This document shows positions 53,577-61,819 of a DNA stretch of 64,000 nucleotides, in pieces; position 1 is the first letter of the stretch; every line of letters begins with the position of its first letter. The translations under genes were made by a program, and so were the position numbers. The notes under the pieces were generated by a model, which was not told the origin of the DNA, searched no databases, and saw nothing but the letters and a program-made list of their open reading frames with translations. The stretch is from assembly GCA_040881665.1 (NCBI GenBank), contig JBBECT010000005.1, positions 741,322 to 805,321 on the forward strand. The letters are read 5' to 3'. Source of the stretch: Actinomycetota bacterium. GTDB lineage: Bacteria > Actinomycetota > UBA4738 > HRBIN12.

Positions 53577-54271
53577 GTCGAGAACGAGAACGAGCGGACG
53601 GCTCCGGGTTCCCCGCGCGCGAAGGGCCCGGTCGAACGGCTCCCCCTGGGTGCGAGCGACCGGCGGATCGTGCGGCGAACGTCGAAGCGCGGTCCCTTCG
53701 GTGCCGGACGGTAGCGGCGGCTCGAGCGCGCCGGCAGCCGAACTGCCAGCCGCCGGATCAACAGCTCGATGCGCCGCCGTTCGGCCTCGTCAAGATCCGC
53801 GAAGGAACGTCGCTGGAGCACCTCTTCGGCGCTCGCCACGATCCGCAGCGTCGTCTCTTCATCATCGTCGTCGTCGACCTCGTCCTCGCCCCCGTCCTCG
53901 CGCGACGTCGCGGCGATCTGCCCCGACCGCATTCGGAGCTCGTCGGGATCCTCGCCCCCGTCGAGATCGCCCGGGACGGGTGTCGAGGGCATTGCGAGGA
54001 GCATCTCCGCCGGAATCTCGGTCACGACACCGGGCCGGAACCAGCCCTCGAACGCCTCGTCGAATACGGGGAGATCCTCCGGGCGCCCCAGCAACGCGGC
54101 GCGACCGGCCCAGTAGAGCTCCTCGCGACCCGCCGGCGACAGCGCACCCACGGCGCGGACGAACATCAGGATCCTTCCGGTGCCGACGGGCAGGCCCCGC
54201 GTCCGCAGGTCGCGGCCGAACCCGACGAGCCGGGCGAACGCGCCCGCGGCGGGGTCGGCCGGGTCAGCCAT
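53561..54271 (-). CDS. coxE: VWA (CoxE-like) protein, N-terminal fragment before frameshift
   Basis: The first about 206 residues are the CoxE N-terminal region: FARLVGFGRDLRTRGLPVGTGRI at the start, an acidic linker (EDEVDDDDDEE) and the RRYRPAPKGPRFDVRRTIRRSL motif that precedes VWA domains in this family. The frame then runs out in 36 unrelated residues. The other reading frame continues correctly with GEPFDRALRARGTRSRPLVLVLDVSGS. A one-base loss in a G5 run (C5 at 53642-53646 on the plus strand) would explain it. The start overlaps the MoxR gene by 8 bp. Confidence 0.8.
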   Translation of the reverse strand: MADPADPAAGAFARLVGFGRDLRTRGLPVGTGRILMFVRAVGALSPAGREELYWAGRAALLGRPEDLPVFDEAFEGWFRPGVVTEIPAEMLLAMPSTPVPGDLDGGEDPDELRMRSGQIAATSREDGGEDEVDDDDDEETTLRIVASAEEVLQRRSFADLDEAERRRIELLIRRLAVRLPARSSRRYRPAPKGPRFDVRRTIRRSLAPRGSRSTGPFARGEPGAVRSFSFSTCPDR

Positions 54272-55163
54272 CCTCGGCGACGGCCTCGGGAGCGAGCACC
54301 TCCGACAGGCGGGCGGTGGCCAGCTCCTGATCCTCGTGGTCCTTCAGGACGGTGCCGAGCGTCGCCTCGGCCGTCTGCTCGTCGAGCCGGTCCGCACCCA
54401 GGAACGTCAGCGCGTTCGCCCAGTCGATCGTCTCCGCGACGCCGGGGCGCTTCGCGATGTCGAGCGCCCGCAGCCGCGAGACCGCGCCGGCGACGTCGCG
54501 CGCGAGCGCGGCATCGACCTCGGGCGCGCGGGCCCGGACGATCTCCACCTCGCGGTCGAGACCCGGGTGGTCGATCCAGTGATAGAGGCAGCGGCGCTTC
54601 AAGGCGTCGTGGAGCTCGCGGGTTCGGTTCGAGGTGACGATCACGATCGGCGGCCGCTCCGCGGCGATCCGTCCCACTTCGGGGATCGTGACGGCGAACT
54701 CCGACAGGATCTCGAGCAGGAACGCCTCGAACTCGTCGTCGGCACGATCCAGCTCGTCGACGAGCAGCACGGCGCGGGATCCGGCGCGGATCGCGGCGAG
54801 CAGCGGGCGTTCCACCAGGTACTCGGGACCGAACAGATCCTCGACGTGCGTCGTCGCATCGGCGGCGTCCATCGCGCGGACCGCGATCAGCTGACGCGAG
54901 TAGTTCCATTCGTACAGCGCCTGGTTCGCGTCGATGCCCTCGTAGCACTGCAAGCGGATCAGGTCCCGCCCGAGCATGGAAGCGAGCACCTTGGCGACCT
55001 CGGTCTTACCGACCCCTGCCTCACCCTCGAGCAGCAGCGGCTTGTCGAGCGAGATCGCGAGGTAGATCGCGGTCGCCAGCCCCCGATCGGCGAGATAGTG
55101 CTCGTGCCCGAGTGCCTGCGTGAGCTCCTCGACCGACCCGAACGCGGCTCCGCCATCCGTCAT
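54264..55163 (-). CDS. coxD: MoxR-family AAA+ ATPase (CoxD-like)
   Basis: A 299-aa MoxR-type ATPase. Walker A is EGEAGVGKTEVAK near residue 46, Walker B is AVLLVDELDRAD near 132, and sensor 1 is IVIVTSNRTRELHDALKRRC, with the Arg fingers. It unfolds or remodels an apo-enzyme for cofactor maturation together with the VWA protein next to it. The ATG lies 6 nt after TACGCT, a leaderless start for the coxD/coxE/GNAT/pentad-repeat transcript. Confidence 0.9.
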   Translation of the reverse strand: MTDGGAAFGSVEELTQALGHEHYLADRGLATAIYLAISLDKPLLLEGEAGVGKTEVAKVLASMLGRDLIRLQCYEGIDANQALYEWNYSRQLIAVRAMDAADATTHVEDLFGPEYLVERPLLAAIRAGSRAVLLVDELDRADDEFEAFLLEILSEFAVTIPEVGRIAAERPPIVIVTSNRTRELHDALKRRCLYHWIDHPGLDREVEIVRARAPEVDAALARDVAGAVSRLRALDIAKRPGVAETIDWANALTFLGADRLDEQTAEATLGTVLKDHEDQELATARLSEVLAPEAVAEDG

Positions 55164-55214
55164 CTGCCCAGCGTACCGCGTGCGTCGGACCGGAAACCGC
55201 GGGAGTGCGTCGGC

Positions 55215-56519
55215 TCAGCCGAGCAGGTCGAGCAGACCGCCGGTCGAGCCGGGGTCGTGCATCGCGGCGCGGGCGGCGTCGGCGGCGGCACGCCTCGAGA
55301 CGATGGTGCGCGCCACGCGCGAGGGGTTGGGCTCGTCGTTGTCGTTACCGGGAAGAACGAGGATCGCGTTCGTGAGCGGTCGCTCCCCGCCGTCGGAGGG
55401 GCGGTTCACGATCCCCCGACCGCGCACCCACATCGTCGCGCCACCCCCGCCGTCCAGGTTCACCGCGTAGCGGGCCCCGTGGTCGAGGAAGATCTGCGCG
55501 AACCCCTCCGGGGTGACGCCCTTCGACGAGCTCGAACGTCCGTCGACGGTGATCAGCAGCACCGTCCCGTCGGCCTTGACCCCGACGCCCGAGCGCGGGT
55601 TGCGGTCGCAGAAGTACCAGTCGCAACCGTCGTCGGCGACCTTGCGTCCGTTCTGGACGAGCAGCGGAGCGCCACCGATCACGTCCATCGTCTTGCGCCA
55701 GTCGGCGACGCGCCAGGTGAGCCGCACCTGGTCACCGCCGCTCATGTCGTTGATCACGTTGTTCGACGCGGACGTTCCGCGTCTGGCGGTCAAAAGCACC
55801 CCTCCGCCGAGGGTGGCCGGCGAGCTCCCGCAGATCACGCGATCGACCTCGTAGTCGCGGACGAGTCCGACGCCGCCGGCCCCGAACCGCATCGCGCCGT
55901 CGGGGAACAGCCGTGCCGCGCAGGCGTCGCGGGGCGGGTCTTGACGGCTGCCTCCGTTCGAGGTGAACGCCGACACGTCGCTGCCGCCCGGATCGCCCGC
56001 GTTCCACTCGTCGATCGCGAACGCGCGGCCTGACCGGACGTTGAGGCCCTCGACGCCGACGTTCTGGTTGTTCACGTAGGAGTCGAGCTCGTCGCGAGAG
56101 ACCGCGAAGCTGGCGCCCTTGCTCAGGCCGGAGGTCATCAGCGTTCCGTCCTCGGCGAACGGGTGCACGGGCATGCCGCTGTCGGAGAAGTCTCCGTTGA
56201 TGCCCGCGATCGCGTTGTGGTTTGACCCGATCGAGCTCAGCCGCGCGTAGTTGCCGAACTGTGTGCCCGCCATCGCGGTGTCGATCGAGAGAGCCTTCTG
56301 TGGCTCAGCCTTGAGGACGTAGTACTTCAAGGGGATCGAGGGCTTCGTCACGGTCGTGAAGGTGAGGCCCGGCGCGAGCGTCACCGAGCGCGACTTGGCC
56401 ACCCGGGCGCGCGATGTGGATGCTTGCGCCGCCGGGTCATCGGCCCCGGCGGGAACGACGAGGGCCGCGCTCACGAGGGCGGCCACGGCCAGGGATGCGA
56501 TGACCCGCCCTCGTCTCAT
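55215..56519 (-). CDS. Secreted phosphodiester glycosidase (NAGPA domain) protein
   Basis: A 434-aa exported protein. The signal peptide (residues 1-26) is followed by a NAGPA-like domain (PF09992): AGINGDFSDSGMPVH, NQNVGVEGLNVRSG, GVGVKADGTVLLITVDGRS and YAVNLDGGGGATMWVRG. The last block is the family signature. Such enzymes remove GlcNAc phosphodiester caps or cell-wall phosphosugars. It has a good signal peptide and no operon neighbour. Confidence 0.9.
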   Translation of the reverse strand: MRRGRVIASLAVAALVSAALVVPAGADDPAAQASTSRARVAKSRSVTLAPGLTFTTVTKPSIPLKYYVLKAEPQKALSIDTAMAGTQFGNYARLSSIGSNHNAIAGINGDFSDSGMPVHPFAEDGTLMTSGLSKGASFAVSRDELDSYVNNQNVGVEGLNVRSGRAFAIDEWNAGDPGGSDVSAFTSNGGSRQDPPRDACAARLFPDGAMRFGAGGVGLVRDYEVDRVICGSSPATLGGGVLLTARRGTSASNNVINDMSGGDQVRLTWRVADWRKTMDVIGGAPLLVQNGRKVADDGCDWYFCDRNPRSGVGVKADGTVLLITVDGRSSSSKGVTPEGFAQIFLDHGARYAVNLDGGGGATMWVRGRGIVNRPSDGGERPLTNAILVLPGNDNDEPNPSRVARTIVSRRAAADAARAAMHDPGSTGGLLDLLG

Positions 56520-56556
56520 GAAGAGGTTGTCGGCCGGAAGACCTAGCGAACTTGAG

Positions 56557-57444
56557 CTAAGGGGCGGTCGGGTCCCCGCCGGTCCGGAGCGCCGAGGGCT
56601 GCGTCGGGACCTTCACACCCCGCTCTTCCAGGCGCGTCGCGACCCGTTCGCGCAAGAGACGCTCGAGCGCCCAGCGCCTGCTCGGCGCCGTCTGGGCGAC
56701 GATCCGCACGACGACGCCGGTCTCCCCGAGGGCCTGGATGCCGAGCACCTCGGGTCCGGACATGAGCGCGTCGGAGAATTCGGGGTCGTCGTGCAGCTCC
56801 CCGAACAGCTCCTCGAGCACACCGCGGAGCTTGTCTGTGTCCTCGCTGTAGGCGACGCGCACGTCGACGATCGCACGCGCCCAGCCCCGCGACTGGTTGC
56901 TGACGTAGACGATGTTCCCGTTGGGAACGGTATGGATCGTCCCGTCGTAGGAACGCACCCGGGTGGTGCGCATGCTCAGCTCCTCGACGGTGCCGGAGAT
57001 CTGTCCGTTGCCGGTCTCGATCGCGACGACGTCTCCGACGCCGAACTGGTTCTCGACGAGGATGAAGAAGCCGGTGAGCCCGTCACGGACGACCGACTGC
57101 GCGCCGAACCCGAGAGCCACCCCGGCGACACCCGCGCTCGCGAGCAGCGGCGCGAGGTTAACCCCGAGCGCCGAGAGGATCATGAGGGCCGCGAGGAACC
57201 AGATCACGGCGACGATCAGGCGGGACAGACCGTGACCGACGGTGCCGGCGCGACGGATCGCGAGGTCGCGGGTGGAATCGCTGCCGACGTTCTCCATGCG
57301 TCGGCGCAAACGTCGGACGACGAGCTGGGCGGCGATCGTGAGCACGGTGGCGACGACGACGGAGATCGCGATCGCGAGCCATTGCTCGTTCGTCACGAGC
57401 CGTTCGACGTCGTCCACGAGGGTCTGGTTCTGCTGGGCGAACAT
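56557..57444 (-). CDS. MscS-family small-conductance mechanosensitive channel
   Basis: A 295-aa channel with an N-terminal helix, two more membrane helices and the pore-lining TM3 with its Gly/Ala pattern (LLASAGVAGVALGFGAQSVV). The beta domain opens with VRDGLTGFFILVENQFGVGDVV and continues TVEELSMRTTRVRSYDGTIHTVPNG. It releases solutes on hypo-osmotic shock. The 240 bp upstream holds the palindromic repeat array. Confidence 0.93.
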   Translation of the reverse strand: MFAQQNQTLVDDVERLVTNEQWLAIAISVVVATVLTIAAQLVVRRLRRRMENVGSDSTRDLAIRRAGTVGHGLSRLIVAVIWFLAALMILSALGVNLAPLLASAGVAGVALGFGAQSVVRDGLTGFFILVENQFGVGDVVAIETGNGQISGTVEELSMRTTRVRSYDGTIHTVPNGNIVYVSNQSRGWARAIVDVRVAYSEDTDKLRGVLEELFGELHDDPEFSDALMSGPEVLGIQALGETGVVVRIVAQTAPSRRWALERLLRERVATRLEERGVKVPTQPSALRTGGDPTAP

Positions 57445-57491
57445 GCAGGTATTGAAGCACGCTCTCCGCGGGGTGGGCCGGCGAGGCGCTG

Positions 57492-57596
57492 GTCAGTCCC
57501 CTGACGACCTCAGGCCTCTGTGTGTGGCCAGATCACGTCAGTCCCCTGACGACCTCGCGGCCCTATGCGGGGTGGGATCAGGTCAGTCCCCTGACG
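57492..57596 (+). repeat. Three 45-bp tandem units with a palindromic core
   Basis: GTCAGTCCCCTGACG occurs at 57492, 57537 and 57582, exactly 45 bp apart; the first two copies are identical for 20 bp (through GACCTC). Each core is a hairpin (GTCAG/CTGAC with TCCC loop). The 25-bp intervals are related to each other, ending GGCC..GATCA-like, so they are not CRISPR spacers. An inverted near-copy (AGGGAACTGAC) follows at 57603-57613. Confidence 0.85.
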
Positions 57597-57683
57597 CGGT
57601 GTAAGGGAACTGACTGGATCCACCGGAATGCTCCGGCCACATGTCGTCAGGCGGTTGACCGGAGCGCGCACGTGCCCGAGCGC

Positions 57684-58184
57684 CTACGCGCCGCCCAGCA
57701 CCCGCACCAACAGGATCGCCGGGTCGTCGGGCCACAGCTCGGGAACCTCACGCGCCGTCTCGAACCCCCGCGACCGGTAGAACGCGCGGGTCGCGTCGTA
57801 GCCGTCCACCTCGTCGTCGGGCTCCGAGGGCGAGACCGTGAAGGCCAGCAGCAGCGTGCGTCCCTCTGCCTCGAGTCGCGCGCACACCTCGTCGAGCAAC
57901 GCCGTTCCCACCCCGCCGTGGCGTCGATCCGCGCGGACCGCCATCCACGTGATCTCCGCGCTCGCCTCGAAGTGCCGCTCGAACGTGAGGAACCCGACGA
58001 CGTCCCCTTCCCCTGCAGCCGGATCCCGCTCGACCGCGACGAGGCCGTCCTGCGAACGCACCGCCTCGGCGCACAGGCGGCGGCCGTCCTCGTTCCCGAA
58101 GTGGTACGGCAGGCTCGCCACGACCGCGTCGCACGCAGCGGCGTCCTCGACGATCAGCGGACGGATGTCGGCGGGAACGGGCAT
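57684..58184 (-). CDS. GNAT family N-acetyltransferase
   Basis: A complete 166-aa GNAT. ADIRPLIVEDAAACDAVVASLP opens the fold, and VRADRRHGGVGTALLDEVCARLE is the acetyl-CoA loop (motif A, R-x-x-G-x-G/A). YDATRAFYRSRGFETAREVPE is motif B. ATG 58184 lies 14 bp after coxM and has a GGGAG ribosome site, so it may be cotranscribed. Its substrate is unknown. Confidence 0.9.
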   Translation of the reverse strand: MPVPADIRPLIVEDAAACDAVVASLPYHFGNEDGRRLCAEAVRSQDGLVAVERDPAAGEGDVVGFLTFERHFEASAEITWMAVRADRRHGGVGTALLDEVCARLEAEGRTLLLAFTVSPSEPDDEVDGYDATRAFYRSRGFETAREVPELWPDDPAILLVRVLGGA

Positions 58185-58198
58185 CTCCCGACCGCTCG

Positions 58199-59023
58199 CT
58201 ACGCCATCGCCTGTTCGAGCGCACGCTGCACGAGCACCTTCGACAGCTCCCGGCGGTACTCCGCCGAGCCGAACGCGTCCGAGGGCGGGCTCGTTCCCTC
58301 GGCAGCCAGCTGCGCCGCCGTCGCGGGATCGGCCCCCGCACCCAGCGCGTGCTCGACGGCGCTCGCGCGCAGCGGTCGGTCGCCCATGTTCGTCAGCGCG
58401 ACCGTCGGTCCCGAACCGTTCGCGGCCAGAGCCGCGACCCCGACCAGCGCCCAGTCCTGCGCGCGGCGGTGGAACTTGAGGTAGCTCCATCCCCCCGTGT
58501 GCCGGGGAACCCGGATCTGGACGAGCACCTCGTCCGGCGCGAGATCGGGCTCGAACAGGCCCTTGAAGAAGTCTCCCGCGCCCACCTCGCGCGAGGCGCC
58601 GCCCGGACCGCGGACGACCATCGTCGCGCCGAGCGCGAGCAGCACCGTCGGCAGATCGCTGGCCGGATCGGCATGGGCGACCGACCCGCCGATCGTTCCG
58701 ACGTGCCGAACGGCCGGATCACCGATCTCGCCCGCCGTGTGCGCGACGATCGGGCAGTTCGCCTGCAGCACATCGCTGTTCGCGACGTCGTGATGACGTG
58801 TGAGTGCGCCGATCACCATCGCGTCCGCCTCGTCGGAGATCTCCGACAGTCCGTCGACCCGCGAGATGTCCACGAGCTTCGAGGGTTGCGCGAGCCGCAG
58901 CTTCATCAGCGGCAGCAGGGAGTGACCACCGGCGAGGATCTTCGCCTCCTCGTCGGAGCCGAGCAGCTCGATCGCGTGATCGACCGACTCCGCCCGTTCG
59001 TAGTCGAACGCCGCGGGGATCAC
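58199..59023 (-). CDS. coxM: Molybdenum hydroxylase FAD subunit (CoxM/XdhB-like)
   Basis: A 274-aa FAD subunit of the CO dehydrogenase/xanthine dehydrogenase family. The two FAD motifs are [17 protein letters not shown] near residue 30 and [17 protein letters not shown] near 105. It passes electrons from the iron-sulfur subunit to the final acceptor. The GTG start overlaps the coxS stop as GTGA. No large catalytic subunit follows, contrary to the usual coxMSL order. Confidence 0.92.
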   Translation of the reverse strand: MIPAAFDYERAESVDHAIELLGSDEEAKILAGGHSLLPLMKLRLAQPSKLVDISRVDGLSEISDEADAMVIGALTRHHDVANSDVLQANCPIVAHTAGEIGDPAVRHVGTIGGSVAHADPASDLPTVLLALGATMVVRGPGGASREVGAGDFFKGLFEPDLAPDEVLVQIRVPRHTGGWSYLKFHRRAQDWALVGVAALAANGSGPTVALTNMGDRPLRASAVEHALGAGADPATAAQLAAEGTSPPSDAFGSAEYRRELSKVLVQRALEQAMA

Positions 59024-59532
59024 GCGCCACCCTCCGGGCCGTTGACCGCATCGCCGATCGCGCGCCCCACGCGCTCGGGCGAGGCGGCGTCGAGCACGGC
59101 CTTGACGATGTTCTGATAGCCGGTGCAGCGGCAGAGGTTCCCCTCGAGGGCCTGGCGCACCTCGGTCTCGCTCGGCGAGGCGTTCTCCTCGAGATAGCTC
59201 GTCGCGGCCATGACCATCCCCGGCGTGCAATAGCCGCACTGCAGCCCGTGGTTGCGACGGAACGCCTCCTGCATCGGGTGGAGCTGCCCGCCGGCGGCCA
59301 TGCCCTCGATCGTCGTGACCCGTCTGCCGTCGGCCTGCACCGCGAGCATCGTGCAGGACTTCACCGCCTCGTCGTCGACGTGGACCGTGCACGATCCGCA
59401 GCTGGAGGTGTCGCACCCGACGTTGGTCCCCGTGAGACCGAGCCCCTCCCGGAGGAAGTAGACGAGGAGCTGTCGGGGCTCCACCTCGGCCTCGCGCTGC
59501 TCCCCGTTGACGGTGACCGCGACGCGCGTCAT
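59020..59532 (-). CDS. coxS: Molybdenum hydroxylase 2Fe-2S subunit (CoxS/XdhA-like)
   Basis: A 170-aa subunit with two [2Fe-2S] clusters. The plant-type cluster ligands are in [16 protein letters not shown] and KSCTML. The C-terminal cluster ligands are in [11 protein letters not shown] and [12 protein letters not shown]. It relays electrons from the molybdenum centre to CoxM. The ATG overlaps the stop of the upstream pilin-like gene as ATGA, and coxM overlaps its own stop. Confidence 0.94.
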   Translation of the reverse strand: MTRVAVTVNGEQREAEVEPRQLLVYFLREGLGLTGTNVGCDTSSCGSCTVHVDDEAVKSCTMLAVQADGRRVTTIEGMAAGGQLHPMQEAFRRNHGLQCGYCTPGMVMAATSYLEENASPSETEVRQALEGNLCRCTGYQNIVKAVLDAASPERVGRAIGDAVNGPEGGA

Positions 59533-60014
59533 CGAGCGAGCCCCCCTCCGCCCGGGAACGCCGCCGTGGCGTTCGCCGAGCAGGGGTCGACCTGCGGCAG
59601 GTCCGAGCGCGTTCGGCCGGTGTCGTCGACCTCGATCGCCCTGCACACCCCGTCGTCCGCGCGCGCGACGCCGAGCCATCGGCCGTCGGTTCCCGCGACG
59701 CTGATCGTCATCGGGTCGTTCGAGGCGACCGTGCCCTCGACGAAACGCAGCTGCAGGTCGACCACGCCGAGCTCCTCGGGGGTCGCGGCGCTCCACGTTC
59801 CTCGCTCGTCGCGGACGATCTGCGCAGCGTCGGCCGCCGCATCCAGGTTCGTCGCGACATCGCGGGAGAGCGGGTCGGGACGGGTGACGACCGCCCCGAC
59901 GGCCACGACGATCGCCGCGACGAGGAACCCGCCCGCGAGGGTCCAGAACCCCCGGTTCGACCGAGGTCGGGGCGCGGCAGGGGCGTCGGGTTGGGGGGCG
60001 GGAGCATGCTCCAT
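59529..60014 (-). CDS. Pilin-like single-pass membrane protein next to coxS
   Basis: A 161-aa protein. A Pro-rich N-terminus and one membrane helix (residues 25-46) precede an amphipathic helix ([17 protein letters not shown]) and a beta-rich end with Cys ([11 protein letters not shown] and VDPCSAN). It shares this pattern with the protein at 35950-36369: NLD-A-x3-AQ, a Pro-Glu turn, and a strand before G-x-C. ATG 60014 follows TACGCT by 6 nt, so it leads the coxS/coxM transcript. Why it is coupled to a molybdenum enzyme is unknown. Confidence 0.6.
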   Translation of the reverse strand: MEHAPAPQPDAPAAPRPRSNRGFWTLAGGFLVAAIVVAVGAVVTRPDPLSRDVATNLDAAADAAQIVRDERGTWSAATPEELGVVDLQLRFVEGTVASNDPMTISVAGTDGRWLGVARADDGVCRAIEVDDTGRTRSDLPQVDPCSANATAAFPGGGGLAR

Positions 60015-60020
60015 ACCCTC

Positions 60021-60050
60021 AGCGTAGCGGTCCGCGTAGCATCGCCTCCA
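60021..60050. promoter_or_regulatory. Divergent leaderless promoters (coxS operon / xdhC)
   Basis: On the minus strand TACGCT (60026-60021) sits 6 nt before ATG 60014. On the plus strand TAGCAT (60037-60042) sits 7 nt before ATG 60050. The two -10 elements are only 10 bp apart, so the promoters may interfere or be regulated together. Confidence 0.55.
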
Positions 60051-61213
60051 TGAGCGAGATCGCCGAGGTGCTCGCCGCGATCGAGGAGCTCTCCGCCCGT
60101 GGGGAGCCGATGGCGCTCGCCACGATCGTCGCCGTCCGTGGCTCGACCTACCGCCGTCCCGGAGCGCGGTTGCTCGTCCCGAAGGAAGGAACGCCGATCG
60201 GGAACATCTCCGGTGGCTGCCTCGAGGGCGACATCGCGGAGGTCGCGCGACGCGTGATCGACGACGGTGGCGCGCGACTGGTCGGCTGGGACCTGACCGC
60301 CGACGACGACGCGGTCTGGGGGACAGGCCTCGGGTGCAACGGCGCGATCGAGGTGTTCGTCGAGCCGGCCGAGCGTGCGGCCGAGGTCGCCGGAGCCCTG
60401 CGGATCGCGATCGAGGAACAGCGGCCGCTCGCCGTCGTCACCGTGCTCGAGTCCGACGTGGACGGCGCACCGGCGGGCTCCCGCCTGCTCGTGCGGCCCG
60501 GCGGCGAGACCGAGGGCGGCCTCGGCGACGCCGGGCTGGACGCGTCGGCACGCGACGCCGCGATCGAACGCCTCGCCACCGAGGCCTCGGAGGTCCGATC
60601 GCTCACCGGTTCCTCGGGGGAGGCGCGTGCCTTCGTCGAGGTGCTCGAGCCGCCGTTGCGTGTGCTCCTGTGCGGGGCGGGGCACGACGCGATCCCCCTC
60701 GTCGAGATGGCCTCGGTCCTCGGGTGGGGACCGATCGTGATCGACGATCGGCCCGCGTTCCTCACCCGGCAGCGGTTCCCGAAGGCCGCGGGGTTCGTGG
60801 CCGTCGCGACACCGGACGAGGCGGCGACGGCCGCCGCCGCGGACGAGCGGAGCTTCGCCGTCGTGATGACGCACAACTTCCTGCGCGACAAGGACTACCT
60901 GCGCGGCCTGCTCGCCTCGCGCGTTCCCTACATCGCGATGCTCGGACCGGCGGCGCGGACCGAGCGCATCCTCGCGGAACTTGCCGAGGAGGGCGTCGCG
61001 ATCGGCGTTGCGGAACGCGAGCGGATCCACGCTCCCGCGGGACTCGACCTCGGCGCCGAGGGACCCGAGGAGATCGCCCAGGCGATCGCGGCCGAGATCG
61101 TCGCCGTCCGGCGCCGGCGCCCGGGTGGGTTCCTGAAGGAGCGTCCCGGGCCGATCCACGACCGTCTCGCGCAGGCCCGGCAGGCAGGTTCCCTCCCGAC
61201 CGGTCGAGGGTAG
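60050..61213 (+). CDS. xdhC: XdhC/CoxI family molybdenum-cofactor maturation protein
   Basis: A 387-aa protein. The N-terminal XdhC domain has ATIVAVRGSTYRRPGARLLV and GNISGGCLEGDIAEVARR with a conserved Cys. The C-terminal Rossmann-like domain opens LLCGAGHDAIPLVEMASVLGW. XdhC proteins bind the molybdenum cofactor and help insert its sulfurated form into the apo-enzyme. It leads a three-gene operon with coxG and the nucleotidyltransferase, divergent from the coxS operon. Confidence 0.9.
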   Translation: MSEIAEVLAAIEELSARGEPMALATIVAVRGSTYRRPGARLLVPKEGTPIGNISGGCLEGDIAEVARRVIDDGGARLVGWDLTADDDAVWGTGLGCNGAIEVFVEPAERAAEVAGALRIAIEEQRPLAVVTVLESDVDGAPAGSRLLVRPGGETEGGLGDAGLDASARDAAIERLATEASEVRSLTGSSGEARAFVEVLEPPLRVLLCGAGHDAIPLVEMASVLGWGPIVIDDRPAFLTRQRFPKAAGFVAVATPDEAATAAAADERSFAVVMTHNFLRDKDYLRGLLASRVPYIAMLGPAARTERILAELAEEGVAIGVAERERIHAPAGLDLGAEGPEEIAQAIAAEIVAVRRRRPGGFLKERPGPIHDRLAQARQAGSLPTGRG

Positions 61214-61222
61214 GCTGCCTGC

Positions 61223-61819
61223 GTGCAGATCGAGAACGCGTTCACCGTGCCCACGCCGGTCGATCGACTCTGGGCGTTCCTGCTCGACGTCGAACGGATC
61301 GCACCGTGCATGCCGGGAGCCGAGCTCACCGAAGTGGTCGACGACCGCACCTGGAAGGGCAAGCTCAAGGCGAAGTTCGGTCCAGTGGCGATGAACTTCG
61401 CTGGAACGGTCACGATGGCCGAGCGTGACGACGCGATGCATCGCGTGGTGCTGCGCGCCAAGGGGATGGAGTCCAAGGGCAAGGGGGCCGCGGACGCGAG
61501 CGTGACCGCGTGGCTGGAGCCCGACGGCGCGGGAACCACGACCGTGAAGATGGAGGCCGACATCACGATGGCGGGCGTCGTCGCTCAGGTGTCGCGCGGA
61601 CTGTTGCCCGACGTGTCGAAGAAGCTCACGCAGCAGTTCGCCGACTGCCTGCAGGCGAAGCTCGAGGAGGAGCATGAGGACGCCGAGGCCGGCGGCTCGG
61701 AGACAGGGGCCGGGGCCGACTCCGGACCGGTCGGAGGGGTGCGCCTCGGGCTCTGGGCGCTGCTGCGGGCGATCGGTCGCCTCTTCCGACGACTCACGGG
61801 GAAGTCCGACGACCACTGA
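61223..61819 (+). CDS. coxG: CoxG family (SRPBCC) membrane-targeting protein
   Basis: A 198-aa protein. Residues 1-150 form the SRPBCC fold of CoxG (QIENAFTVPTPVDRLWAFLLD and PCMPGAELTEVVDD). A linker (EEHEDAEAGG...) leads to a short hydrophobic/basic tail (GLWALLRAIGRLFRRL) that would anchor it to the membrane. In CO-oxidising bacteria CoxG recruits the dehydrogenase to the membrane. The GTG start follows TAGGCT by 6 nt, so it also has its own promoter. Confidence 0.9.
   Translation: MQIENAFTVPTPVDRLWAFLLDVERIAPCMPGAELTEVVDDRTWKGKLKAKFGPVAMNFAGTVTMAERDDAMHRVVLRAKGMESKGKGAADASVTAWLEPDGAGTTTVKMEADITMAGVVAQVSRGLLPDVSKKLTQQFADCLQAKLEEEHEDAEAGGSETGAGADSGPVGGVRLGLWALLRAIGRLFRRLTGKSDDH

Noticed and set aside
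57492..57596. Possible CRISPR array
   Set aside because: Intervals are related to each other, the repeat is only 15-20 bp and no cas genes are present.
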